64,000 bases of DNA, taken from contig OX388345.1 in NCBI GenBank assembly GCA_947579665.1, forward strand, positions 58,953,454-59,017,453, written 5' to 3'. Positions 10,583-23,689 of this stretch are shown here, one piece after another. The position numbers and the translations under genes are program-made. Positions within the stretch are counted from its first letter, which is position 1, and every line of letters begins with the position of its first letter. This DNA comes from Sympetrum striolatum. Taxonomy: Eukaryota > Arthropoda > Insecta > Odonata > Libellulidae. The notes beneath the pieces are model-generated. The model saw only the letters and a program-made list of their open reading frames with translations. It had not been told where the DNA came from and searched no databases.

Positions 10583-13500
10583 GAACATTTTATAATTGTT
10601 CTTTTATAAAATGCAATCCAATGAAACCATGAAATATGATGATTTGTAATAATATTTTATTTGTATTGGGCTAATTGCACGTAAATAAACCTTTATTATT
10701 ATTATTATAGTGAACATATCTTTAATCATATTATAACAAATGAAGTGCGATTTATTGAATATGGAAGGCATTTTCCAGCAATCTCTATTAGTTACACGAG
10801 CCATCTCGCGGAATAACTGAGTGTTCTGCCTCCTTTTAGTTCTCACTGATTTATTACGCGGATTGGGAAAAACAAGCACACAGTCACGGTGGCGAATTAA
10901 TCATTCGTTGCCTATTAGGCCTTCCTCCTCGTTACTCCTTAATGGCCGCGGTGAGAGAGAGGACATTTTGTTGAACCGACCCCCGAAACGAGTAAACAAC
11001 GCGGGCCCAGTAAAACGAAACGTATCTAAAATAACGAAATGGAAAGATCATATCGGCCTCTTGTTCACCTCAAAGGAAACCAAAAGGAAACTGGACGCCG
11101 AAGTGAATTATGGGTAAGGGGAAGGAGGGATAAATGGAACGGATGGAGAGGAAATTGGAGAGAGGCTGTGGCGGTGACTGCAAAAGAGTCTTCTCCCACC
11201 ATCCTCTCTTTCACTTTGCCGCCGCCCTCCTAGACGGGATTAACCCAAAAAAGATGCTCAACTGTAATACTTCCTCAAAACACGACTTTCTTTGTGGTTC
11301 CAAGCATCACTTAATGCGCTCCGATTCCTATTAATGTACTTAAGGATGAAAGGGGTACGTGAACGGCGTTTATCTGGGGTTATTCAGTAATATTACGACT
11401 GTGGAAGTTACATACGAAAACTAACCTTGTTGACTACAATCAACAAACATGCTGATAATTATCAACATGATGATTTCTTCCGCATCTTGTATACGAATGC
11501 TAAATGTTGTCGATTTATTCATGAGACAGAGTTCTACAAAAGAAATTGTCATGCAGACTTTGGAAATTCTTCTACTGTGTCGTTTCTATTTGAATGCCCC
11601 ATGAGTTTCAACGCTGAAATTTTGAGAATGTTAAGTGAAACAAGACCTTACTCTTAAATAAATACATTTAATTTGGTATCAATAAATATAATCGGATGAT
11701 CTTTTTCAAATTTCCAATCAACAATAATGAGTGAAAATCTTTCAATAATGCTCCTTGTTGGAAACATACTCGATAATTCTTAAATTGAATGTAAACAGCA
11801 TGAAAAACTTAATTTCAGTATTGTAACTGAAGTATTCTTTGGTTTGCTTGCTTAATTTCATATTAGATTTTCGAGAATATTGGCAATACTTAGGAATTGG
11901 AATCATTTGATATATTACGAAACGAATTGCATATTTATGAATCAGTATTACAACAAGTTAAAAGATCAGAAGGATAAGAAACACTGGGGGTTCGTCCTCC
12001 AAGTTAGACAATCAACTAAAACCGTTTAGATATATTATGTTTGAAAAGATTTGAAAAAGAAATCTATATTCTTGGAAATAATTTAGAAGAGTTTTTAAAC
12101 ATAAATCTGCAGAATTTTCACGGAAAAATAGTGTTATGTGTATGAGAAAGAAAATTAGACTTATTAGATAGACGCTCTGGTGCTTAACGCAAAATTATGC
12201 GTCTTAGACAAGGAATTTCTTCACAACCGATGGTATTATGGATATCTTTGTTTCATCTGTTGTATCCTCCTCTCCAATTGGGGTAAAAATGCGGACTATT
12301 TCAAATTTCATAAATAATAATAATTTATTTCTGGAAATACATTTAGGCAGAGGGTCAAAATCAAGTCACTTTTCTACCACGTACCCACAGCCTAATAAAG
12401 CGTTACAAAGACTTCATAACGTAATTTTGGAAATTATTACATAATTTCAATCCGAAATTTTTTCAAACCTGGAACATAATTATGTCATTTCGAAAGTAAA
12501 TTATTTTTTCATTGGTAGGAAAAAGTAATTGGTATATTTCTAAAATACATTAATGTCGTGCAGTCTCTGATTAAGAATTAGAATTACAGGTTTCGATTAT
12601 TATTTAACAAGCTGAAAAACAGAAAACGCTAAAATATTTCTACTGTTTATTGGATTGTTTAAAAAATTAAGAACGCGGGTAATTTTAATAGGTAAACATG
12701 AGAAATGTATTGAATTCAAAGCATTCCGAAATACCATTTGATTATTTAAAGGAACAAAGTTCATCAACTTAGCTTTACATGGAGTGGGGAAGTTTCTCTT
12801 TTTGTTGCGTGTAATAGTAAATAATACATAATTCACTGCGGCAACCTTTGTCAATGAATGGGAATATTTCAATTTCTTTTAGAGAGAATGACGACAATTC
12901 ACGGTATTGAAAATCCAAGAATTTTCAGAATATTCAAATAATTTCGAAATTCAGAATAACAATTGAATCAGCAAATACATCTTCATTTTATCTTTTTGAA
13001 TTTTAAATAAATAAGAGTAAATCTGTTTTATTAAAAGATATTCAGAAGACATAGGAATCGTAACGAGCATTCATTAAATGAATGGTTATGCGTGCTATCT
13101 TAAGGGATAAGAATTTGAGGGACTGATGAACAGTTTTCCTTCGCTGACCGGAAAATACCTCTACACTACGGGCTATTCCCTCTTCAGCGACGCACAGTCT
13201 TAATTAAACGATCTATGGAGCTGAAGATTGGACCACCCTTTCGGCTGCGATACGTGCGTGAGAGGAGTTGATACGGCATCTGACCATCTGATAAGTATAT
13301 ATGTTCCCCTAAACCATTTGAGTGGCGTCGCATGGGAGTGTATGCATTTTTAACGAACCAGTAGCAGAACTAAGCATCAGCCATCGCCTCGTTTGGTGCC
13401 AAAGGTGCGCGAAGACGACACGGATCCCAAGGATGTTGGCCACGACATCTTGGTGCTGGCTATGACCGAAACACCATAAAGAAGATAGTCTTAAATCTCA

Positions 13501-15448
13501 GTGTCGATTTAATATAATTAATTGGGATATGTGCGATGAAACAGTCGACTAAATTGATAATTGTTCATTGTAAAATTAATTGAGAAGTAAAATTCGGCCG
13601 GATATCTCCCCTCTCTCTTATTCATATTTTTCTGCGTAATTCTCTTACAAAGAAAAATTTGCATCTTTTGAAATGACTGCTGTTATTATTGTTTAACTAA
13701 GGAAAATAGTACCCCCATTGGCATAGCTAAAGTTCTATACACATTAAATTTAACATACATTAAAATCTAAATACTAAATTAACTGAAAGCGAACTTAATG
13801 ATTTTTGTGAATTGGAAAATAAACTAATATTAAGGGATAGCATTTAAGTATGAAATGAAGGTGTGGAATAAAAATGTGGGATAAGAGGATTGAATTACAG
13901 TATTAAATTTAAGTACACAAATAGAAGCTCATAATAAAGTTAATCGATAAATAAACTATGTCTAAAATTGAAGGTTGCTTATAAGATGTTTTCCCCAAGA
14001 AAAATATAAATACATATAAATTTCGATTAAAAATGTAATGATAAAATGTAATTTGTATGATTGGAGTGCTAAAACGTTGTGTACCACGGATTAAGCCAGA
14101 GTAGTTAATGATTTCCAAATAAACAGGTATTTTCAAAAACAGTTTAGTATATGAAAGTAAATTATTTTTCTGTTACTATGTTGCCAATATAAAATAAGAT
14201 TCAATTATGTAATAATGAGTACCTATGCCGAGGATTTTCGTAGAATAAGAGGAATTAAGCATTAGCGAAACAGCTTCTCTCAGAAGTCTTTCCCGTCTCA
14301 AACTGCCCCAGAATCCGGCGCAACCCGAGAAACTATTCGAAAAGCGAAAAAGAAAAGAAACACGATACCCGTCTGTGCAAATGGACGGCGCGACGCAAAA
14401 TCGAGACGAAACTTTTACGACGGCGCGCACGTTTTCGCTCATTTCTTTTTCTTAAGTCTGCCGTTTGTTGGTAGACATGGTTGTCTCTTTTGCCCTCGTA
14501 TTTCACATTTTCAAATGGGTTTGCCACTAGTCGCAGCCACTGCAGTCAAGGGGATATTTACGCTGCCAACAAGATGGCGAGAAATTTCCGAAACGCTCAA
14601 CAGCCGGAAACTAAACATACTCGGATATTATGTCTAAAAAGAATTAACGACCTCAAAACTTCTGGGTCAATTTACTTTTGAAACGTAGGATCATGTTGAA
14701 TATTTCTATTGAATGATATTTTAAACTGATGTATCAAGGTAATTTTAGTAGCACGCTTTTCTTTTATTTAAATTTACGCACTTCCAGTACATTTATTCAA
14801 TTTTAAATACAAGGTACAAGACGTGAAAGGTTTTTATCGATAATTTTCTGCATTGGTGGGCTTGTTAATAATTTTGAAAAAAAGGAAGGACATAAATATT
14901 GTTTTCATCCAGTTAATGTTATGCTCCATTCTCACCCCATTGTAACTTCTTCATGAGACGAAAAGAATGAAAATTTTTCTATAATTATAGCCACCAATTC
15001 ATCGCTAGTGAATTACTTAGTGGTAGGACTTATTACGTATATACCGTTTCAACATAGTTTTCTTTAATGCCGACGGAAATTTACTCCTCAAAACTCAAAG
15101 AAAACACTTTGTAACTTTATTTTTACTCCCATTTGGAACGTGCCTCTAAATTAACTCTCTACGAAGGAACGTGGTTCTGTTAAGTCATATAGTAAATGTG
15201 AACCTCTGAAACAACTACTACTACTAAAAATTGCTACGATTGGGTAATGAGAGAAAATTGCGGTTCTAGATTTTCTATGTAGCTGAGACTTTGTAATTTC
15301 CCCCATTATGATTATGGAGTTCCACTTAGTAATGGACGCATCAACTGAGATTGAAACTCTGCCTGTTGATTTATCTGCATGGAACGAAGAAAATGGCGCA
15401 TTCGATAATAATTGCAACAGTGGTATCCTAAACCATTCGTTACGAACG
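10583..15448. other. Unassigned AT-rich DNA
   Basis: A possible third retroelement tail sits at 10655-10712 (AATAAACC followed by five TTA repeats). Otherwise no gene or repeat boundary is visible. Open frames such as those at 10821-11334 and 14176-14527 fall in slightly GC-richer patches and lack any recognisable domain. Confidence 0.4.
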
Positions 15449-15760
15449 AGTGAGGTGTGGACATGGAGGAAAATGCAGGGGATTAAGTTGTCAGGAAATG
15501 TGTGGAATGAGGAGGCAAGATGAAATATGGGAGGTTTTTTTCAGCACATTGATACGAAAGGCACAAAGGAGACAAGCAAACTGGATGGGTCACCTTCCAC
15601 AATCACAGCCCATGGCCAAATGGATATTGTGAAAGGAAATGGAAAAGAATGAGTTATAGATTTGGTTAGGAAGAATGATTTAGATGGTTATGAAAAGTTT
15701 TAAGAATTATGATCTAAAGATAGGAGAATAATACAATTAAGAACAGTGGACTCGGACCAA
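15449..15760 (+). pseudogene. LINE reverse-transcriptase C-terminal fragment (decayed)
   Basis: Translation across shifting frames gives SEVWTWRKMQGIK followed about 40 residues later by RQANWMGHLPQSQ and a KGNGKE-type segment. This is the order of motifs C-terminal to the RT domain in a common insect non-LTR retrotransposon family (E-W-W-R-M-I-W ... K-W-GH ... EG). Several frameshifts and stops make it a dead fragment. No endonuclease or RT core is seen upstream. Family assignment is from recognised motif order only. Confidence 0.6.
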
Positions 15761-16113
15761 CTTAACACAACTCACAGAACTCGGAAATAGAGAACTAATC
15801 ACGAGGAATAAAATTTCCCAACTATATATCTTGAAGTTTACAGTTGTCCTATCTAAATACTAAACGATGTGAAAAATATTTAACAATTAGCTTATTAAAT
15901 TACGCTGATATATATACACTGTTAACAGATAATTTGTTTGAAACGATTAAGGTTTAGGTGTTATATATCTTAACATAAAGAACACCAAAGTTGAAAGATA
16001 AGCAGTAAATCATAGGTTCACCATCATTGACTTATGATATTGCGAGCCAACACCATAACCGTGGTGGTTTTAAAATAAATAAGCTACGGAGAATGTATGT
16101 ATATAAGAGTAAT

Positions 16114-16188
16114 TTATACTTTTACCTGAAGATATAAATTAACTTACGAAACCGGTCGAGTGTGAAACATGCGGTGGAAAAAGTATAA
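16114..16188 (+). repeat. Small inverted-repeat element with CTGAAGA...GAAAC core
   Basis: Perfect 10-bp arms TTATACTTTT (16114-16123) and AAAAGTATAA (16179-16188) enclose CTGAAGA (16126-16132), 15 nt, then GAAACCGG (16148-16155). The two boxes and their 15-nt spacing are the same as in the minus-strand element at 28261-28350. The helix between the boxes is weak here. Confidence 0.35.
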
Positions 16189-16389
16189 GTGAATTTATTT
16201 CTTCAATTTATTTCTATGAAATTCCACATAGTAAAGCCTGCTACCATTAATTTTATTATCCTTTTAACTATGGCATTGCACCAAACATTACTGCGATCAC
16301 ATTTAAAAATTAGTGAATTCTGGGCAAATGGACTATAAATTTAATTTGTCTCGTGCTTTCGAAATAAATTTCACCCTAACCTGCAATAA

Positions 16390-16960
16390 GTGCAAGATGA
16401 GCTCGAAAAGCGCGTAAAATGGTAGATTTCCCACGTGGGCGATGGTGGTTTCGTAGGGCCGACGGTGGCTCCCTCATGGCGTTCGCTGCGCCATCTGAAA
16501 AGGGATGAACAGTCGTCACGGGACATTGGCGAGGCTCGAGGCCGGCAAAGAGGAAAAAGAGGGAGGAGGTGGTAATGGAGGAGGCGTGGGCGTACCAGAG
16601 AGAAATCTGAGCCTTTGGACTCGTTCCAAGAGCCGCGGAAGGAGTAAGGCAATATATAAAGAAGCGGTGCGGGAGTGGGCAAAGAGACGGGAGTTGTGGT
16701 TGAATAGTCCTTTCATGCAGACGTTTGAGGGCAAGCGTTATACCTCCGCGCGGAAGAATATCGAAGAAATTGCAGGACGGGGTTAAATGTGCCGAATCGG
16801 GGGTTCGGAAGAGACAAAGGATTTTTAAGTGTCGAGAAAAGGGAAAAGGGCGTATTTCGGTCCGAGAGGGCGATATTTCACTGCGTCTGAATCCCATAGA
16901 GGAACTCACTGTTGACTCGATGATCTAGAGTGGTGGGAATAATAACGGGAAAGAGTGAAG
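16390..16960. other. GC-rich island without recognised gene
   Basis: Distinctly more GC-rich than its surroundings and strongly purine-skewed on the + strand. It leaves overlapping frames open on both strands, the longest 177 codons on the minus strand (16376-16909). None shows a domain, signal peptide or sensible splice junction, and the openness follows from composition. It could be a regulatory or exonic island of a host gene, but the sequence does not show which. Confidence 0.35.
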
Positions 16961-19900
16961 GAGGAATGAATCACGGAGGGCCATCCCTCAAGAAAGGGTC
17001 TCTCGTAATTTCCGTAATTAAATGAAATTATTTTCGGAATCTTACACGAAAGTGTTTTTCTTATGCAAAGGAATTTTATAAGAAGTGGAGACTGTTTTTT
17101 TTTTAGATTTCTTCCTGAAATATTAAAGAGAAGCGTTAACTAAATCTATATTTAGATAGCAAGCACGTTTGAGTTGCCCTCAATTTTACCTTTACGAATC
17201 TATAAGAGTACGAATGAAAATTAAGAAGCATATGCACCGTGGATATGCTAATTTAAAAACTAACTGCTCCCGGTAGGTAAAATTCTGAATTTTCGACGTA
17301 GATTTTAAAGAATAGGTATTCATGTCTGAGATAATCAACGGCACATAGACAACATGTTACAAATAATAGAAAAATTAAATAAATAATGAACTTTAAAACG
17401 AACGGAAAATCTATGATCTCTTTGTCCGTTCAAATTATTTTCTGTGAATATTTTCTGGAATATTAACCTGCAGCCTCGCTGAATATAATTAGCGGAAATT
17501 TGATGTTACATCCAATCAAATACCAAGTGTTATTTAAGTTACTTGGTTAAGGAATAGGAGCTCTAGAAAGATAAGATTACAATCTTACTTGAAGAATAGC
17601 TAAAGGAATAAAACTTCTCAAGCTGAAGTCACTATTTATTCTTTTTCATCAAAATTATGAAAGAAATTGCTGGAATGATTCTTCATTTTCCCCATTTCGG
17701 AATTACTCGAAACCTTGTGACCTCGTACTTTGACTCTGATTTGAGTGTTAGACTTATTCACAAGAATATTGCAGATTTGACAGTCGAATACATTTCTGGG
17801 TATTTTTAAGGGACCATGTAACTGTTTATTTAGATTAGAGAAAAGTACGAGATATAACCAAGTCAATGGCTGCATGGTCGTTCAGAAAAATCACGAATTG
17901 TACTTACTGTATTTAAGGAAGAAATTGATAGTTCTGGGGCTTCTTTCATAGATAGATCAGGAGAAATATTATGACATATTAATTATTCACTAAGAGGTAG
18001 TAAAGAGTCATCGAGAAAATACTTTACAAAATTTTCGCATTTTTTTCCATAGGAGGAGCAAGGAAAAGATATAAAAAGGAGAATAAATTTAAGCTCAGAC
18101 GAAAGAATATACCGAATTAAGAATTTAGATGCACTCATAAAAATTATTTGTATAAATTCCTATATTTTCAACAATTTTGATATTTTGGCTAATTTCATAT
18201 CGCAGATAACCCGAAGAACATTTAGCAATAATACATTAAAAAACAACTTTAAGGAAAATAAGATGGAGCCCCAAATAAATGTTATCTTAAAATTTTGGAA
18301 TTTAAACGTTACAAATCCGTTATTTCGATCGTCAATCGACTACAAATTAGAGCTGAGTCGCTGAATTTAAGATTAATTATCAATTTGCTCTCAGGGCTTA
18401 ATTTCCTCACTGATTTATAGTGAGAGAAAATATATTTTAGTGAAAAACGCACAGAGATACATGATTTTAGCCTTTTATTGGTACCAAATATTCTCCAGTT
18501 AAGTCTCTCTAAGATTACCTATTTAATTATCTTTTCTTACCCGTGTAATTAACTTGGAGATATAATAAAAAGTCCTTCGTCATAAGCTGTTTCTTAATTT
18601 AAACGTTAATAGCAGTGAACCACACTCGAGCACGATCCTAGTTGTTTTTTCTGAAGAAATAAAAGGCAGAACACAGACCAAAACTATTAAAGCTCGTGTC
18701 AGATGAATAGGAATTTATGTTTGTTTTTAGAGAGGGTCACGGAGTGGGCCAAATTCGACTCATATTAACTTGAGCATGTTTCCTTGACCGTATTGTGGAG
18801 CAAGGGTGTTTGTTCACTGAGTCGTTGGTGGGGGAGTTGTAAACATCCGGAAGAATGAGTAGAAAGGAAGTTATGAAAATCTAAAGAGGCAAACGTTTGC
18901 AGTATTTTTAGGAGTCCATCATCGGTCATGGGTTATGAGGGTGCGTCTCGAACTGGCATTTATAGCATGGTTAACAAAATTGTGGTTGTAGAGATAAAAT
19001 GATATTTAATTAGGTACAATCTCACAGTCATGATATAATGGTGGGAGAACTGACACCTAACAACCGGACTTATTGCTGTGCTGTTTAAATCTATGAAAGG
19101 ATTTATTGAGAGTAAGCATCTAAAGAGCCTTCTCAGTTTTATTGCCATTGTAAAACTTTAAAATCTAAATTGTTAACAAATACTGATCAGCCTGTATCCT
19201 CTTAACTGTATTCTTTCTCATTTTTAACTTAGATTAAAATTACGTTTTAAATCTTACAGAAATGCTAAATCTGGGTTGAAAGCTATCTTTGGGTATTTCT
19301 TAGTGAATAAAATTAGAATTAATAAAATATCACGGAGGGAGATCGATCTTTCAACGCATACCTCGATTTATAGAAAATTTCTCTTTTTGTGATTGCTATT
19401 GTCGAATGAGCTTCCTAAGGTTTAAATTTAAATTCCAAATGCTTCAATAGGATTGTTACCAAGGAAATAGTCTGAAATAGTTAGATGTTTCTGAAAGTAA
19501 TGCAATTTAAGCAGACTTCTTAGAGAATTGTATGCTATATTTTCTTTCTAGACATTAGCTTCACGTAGGAGTACGTTTAAGACACTAGCAGGCGCAGATC
19601 TAGAAATTATCTAAGGGCTAGACTCACTTATCTAGGGAGGGATTTAATGCAGTTTCCATATGAACTCATCCCAAATCAACTTCTTAAATTTCATTTTCTC
19701 ATGAATAATGTTGTGGGTGGTAACTTCCGATTTCGACACGTGAAAAACTGATCTATTTGAATGTGATTAAAGTCCTCCTTCAGACCTTAGGCAAATTGCT
19801 AGTACTGCAAAGTCATTAAGGAGGGCAATCGCCTTCTTCGCTGCCTTAGATCCTCCAATGGATACGAGCCGTAGTTTTCAGCTACATTTGTTAACTTTTT

Positions 19901-22115
19901 AGTTCAAACCTACTCAGATTATTACAATGGAATAGAATACTAAACTAAGATGTAATAGAGGAGGAAATTTACTCAGTAGATAGCCCATAGAGAAAGTCTT
20001 CGGAAAGTATTTCATCCTACTAAAGTAATGACTATGCAAACACTTTGAATGCCTCGATATTTTCACTCTGATTTATTCTTTTCCAGGGGAGAAAGCAATT
20101 ATTTAGCGAACTATAATCAATGAGAGTAAAAAACCGGATGAGAGATATAAGTATCTGAAGTTTTCCAAGAACAAATTGAAAATTTCACCAGCTTAGCTAA
20201 TCCGATGTGGATGGTGGAATGCATCCCTATTTCCGTTTCTTAGTAGTGGTCCATCGGTCCTAAGATAAGGAGCCAAAACACGCGTTTGGCTGTCTCATTG
20301 TATAATTTATTTCAGAGTCGTCATCTTGATATCCTCAGTGAGATAATTCGGAGTAGCCTTTCTCGGAATTCCAAGAACTGTAATTGAGAAAAAGAGGCAA
20401 TCTTGGATCATCAGTTACTAACAAAGACTCCTTGAGCCGTAAACGTTGACCAGTTTTTATACTCGTTGGACTTAAGATGGCTGCTGTCACCGTGAAATTT
20501 GTTTTGTGATGGTCTTTATTACTTTGTTTTTAACGTTAATAATTGAGCGCTTTAATGCATACTGCAATATGAAAGTAAATTATTAATTTAATGTATTCTT
20601 TAATTTAGCACATGCATAATAAAATGCCAATTTATGGTGACAATAAAACGAGTAGAAATATAAAAATATTGCAATATAAAGAGCAAGAAAATAACAAAAC
20701 GTAGAGGAAAAAATAAGCATAAAAATCACATGAAACAATTATAAGGATCTGGTGTGCGGTGAGCTTAATTTTTAAAAATACGATTGGTATTTTTTGTTTT
20801 TACATATTTTGAGCATTTTACATTATTTTGACTTCGTTGCCTACAACTGTACTTTTATGTGGTTTCATTTTCACAATTTGCAATCAAACCCTCTCGTAAC
20901 TTTTACAATGGAGATTCTACCATCAACCTCCATACACCAACTGACCAGCTTGTGTTTACGGCTTAATGAGTATTTGCTTGTTATTGATAAACAGCCGTGC
21001 ATCCATATTTTAGCATGCTCGTCAGTTTTCTGGTTGTTCTCACTGTGTTTCTAAAGGAAAAATGACGGAATAATCGTAACGTGTAAATTAAAACACCCAT
21101 GAAATGTACCGTTAATATAAGTACTGAGAAAATACTCAGGTAGAGATGTGTTATTGCATTATTCAGAACTCACTTTAAGTAGTTGAATCAAGCAATTAAG
21201 AGAGTTCTAAAACTGAAAATATGCCTCCTCCTCCTTTTTTCAATATCTCTAAGCAAAAACCAGTATGGTCAATAGCAAGCATTAAAAGGAATTATATAAA
21301 ATCGAGAATAACCACGTTATATTAGGTTTTAGTTTTACATACCAAATTGGTACCCAAATACGGACCAAATGATGAATTATTTTGAAAATCAAAGATTTTT
21401 AGCGATGGTATGTGCATTCATTTCCGTTGATCGTAAGAATATCACACCAATATAGTATAACACAATAATGATATAGATCATTTACACTAAACTAAACCCG
21501 ATTTTTATAAATGGGAACAACGATCGACATAGTTTTCTTTATTTTTCCTAGCCAGGCATAACTTCCATCAACAAGGATTGCACCCACACGAAGCGTTTCT
21601 AGAATTCCTATGTAAAAGACTTTAGAAATTTCCATCCTGTGTTGTTCCCCTTTTATGGACGTTTCAACTGACTTAAATGAGAACTATTAAACGAAAGGAC
21701 CGATACCTCACAACACACTAACTCCTTGTTTGTCGTGTATCCATAAAATGAGCGCAGTGGAGACATAATGCATCTCTTTCCTCTCCTATTCTCTTCGGCT
21801 CGCACATCAACTGAGACGAAAGGTCGGAAGCACCGATACAAATACGTCCCTTCCGGAGCATAATGATGCTTCCACCAATAGAAACTGCATGGAAGAAAAA
21901 TAGGGCACTGACGGCATCGCCGTGGTGAAATAAATGCTATGCTTATGTGATATTTGAGTAAAAATATGTCTCTCTTGTCGGTGTTGCTCAAAAACTTATA
22001 TAATTCGCAGCTAATACGAGACAGTAAATAACTAGAAGACTGAAATAAACTGTACACAGATACTATGCAAATGGAAATCTTACTATTGAATTATTTTGCT
22101 TAGTACGTTTCAGAT
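16961..22115. other. Unassigned AT-rich DNA
   Basis: No recognisable gene, RNA or repeat boundary. The 134-codon minus frame at 21653-22057 has no domain resemblance. At 22116-22240 a AGTCTC...TTTATTATT tail resembles the LINE-like 3' ends at 2.3 and 10.5 kb but is too degraded to call. Confidence 0.35.
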
Positions 22116-23576
22116 GTAAGGATGATGAAAGATGAAACTTGAAAGTTTCAGTCTCGTCAATTAAGTATAGTCCTTTATTATTTGTATTATTATACTCGTA
22201 TGATTGTCATATTATTATTATAGTATCATTATTATATTTTTATTTCATTGCGGAAACCAAAGTAACTTTAAATGTTTAGTGGACGTTTTATATTTTCTTA
22301 CATTTTTAATGATTAAAACCACATTTTTCAAATGCTTTCAGATATTTAACACCCCCCTAAATACTGGTTGATATTATATGGAAGATATATCATATATACT
22401 ATTTTTTCCCTTTATACGTCCAACTATATTATACTGTATATGTCAAAAAATTACCAATCGTTTCGGAATGTATATTAGACTAATTTAGTGGCAGTAGCTC
22501 AATTTACAATTCTCCAAGTTTCGCAATGAAAATTAAAAGTGGTGAACATGATCGCGGACTACATAGTTACTCGCCGGATAGTGATATAGTCGATAAAAAT
22601 CAAATATCTTCCAATAATTTTCCTGGGAAAATGATTCTTTACTCTGAAAGAACAGTGTTTCCTCCCTTCTTCTTTATAAGAACTATAAAATGATATACAT
22701 CCGTGTTTTTATTAGTTAATTCATACTTTGACGTAGTAGGGCGAAGTAATTTTTATAACGAATAAAATCTAGATTGTAGTAAAATTTATTGTGGGGTCAA
22801 CTAACTATTATTAAATCAATATTAATAATTATTGTTTTAGCATGTGACATTCCGTCAAGCAAAGCCTGTATGTCATATGTTTACATACAAATTTTTACCT
22901 AAATATTTTTACGTACAAATCTTTTACAGAACATTTGGTTTAAAAAAGAAAAATTGCTAGCTTAAACCGAACATGAGGTAACACAATAAACATCAAATTA
23001 CACGAATGTTTACATTCGTGGCAATTTAACAAATTGTAACTAAAGAAAAGAGAGAATCTAATATAATAACAGAGCATTAAATCTCCACTAACATATAATT
23101 CAGTAACACTCTTTTAACAGATTTTGTGAAATTGAGACCACTTCTTCCATAATAGGCATCTGTTTCTGCTTTATAATCATATAAATAAATCGCATTTATT
23201 TGGGCAAAATTGAGATTAAAGGTCTCTTCCTCCCTCGTCACTTAATCAGTATTACCCTGGGATAATGCAATTGCCTCGGTATTCCACAAAAGATTTGCTC
23301 GATTATCCTAATAGCTCTGAACCCGTTTATTTTAGGTTTTCTAAGAGAGCACAATTGTCTCAATACCTTTCCCCTCCAATCCGCTCTCGCATTCCTTAAT
23401 CATTTACGCCACATCCATCCTTCCACCACCCACTTCCTCACCACAAGATGGTCCCGACCAATTCCTCTCGCCCCCTTCTCTTCCGGTGGCTCAAAAAACG
23501 TCCAAACCAATTACAGAGGAAAATAAGACGCTGAGATGAGAAGAGATGCTCCTCCCAATGAGACCTCACAAATAAA

Positions 23577-23584
23577 TATAAAAG
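23577..23584 (+). promoter_or_regulatory. Candidate TATA box of a host gene
   Basis: TATAAAAG lies about 60 bp upstream of a short candidate leader exon (ATG at 23644). About 25-30 bp downstream is CAACATCACCGC, a plausible start region. The preceding ~130 bp are locally GC-richer than the flanks. Confidence 0.35.
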
Positions 23585-23643
23585 GGAGGTGCTGCCAACA
23601 TCACCGCTTTACAGAACATTTCTGATTTTCGTCAACATTGGAA

Positions 23644-23656
23644 ATGCAAGGCTCTC
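23644..23656 (+). CDS. Candidate four-codon leader exon (partial gene)
   Basis: ATG CAA GGC TCT C is followed by the donor-like GTACGT at 23657. A strong TATA box 67 bp upstream, a short 5' leader and a first coding exon of about four codons is the layout typical of insect cuticular-protein and other small secreted-protein genes, whose first intron cuts the start of the signal peptide. I cannot find the next exon, so the gene identity is open; the match may be chance. Retroelement-like TTTATTTATTT sequence begins about 40 bp into the putative intron. Confidence 0.3.
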
Positions 23657-23689
23657 GTACGTTTGCTTGTCATGCATCCGATACAGAGC

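Noticed and set aside
16376..16909. 177-codon open frame on the minus strand
   Set aside because: Overlaps other open frames on both strands in a GC-rich, purine-skewed patch; no domain, signal peptide or coherent codon pattern.
21653..22057. 134-codon minus-strand frame
   Set aside because: No recognisable domain or splice context; composition-driven.
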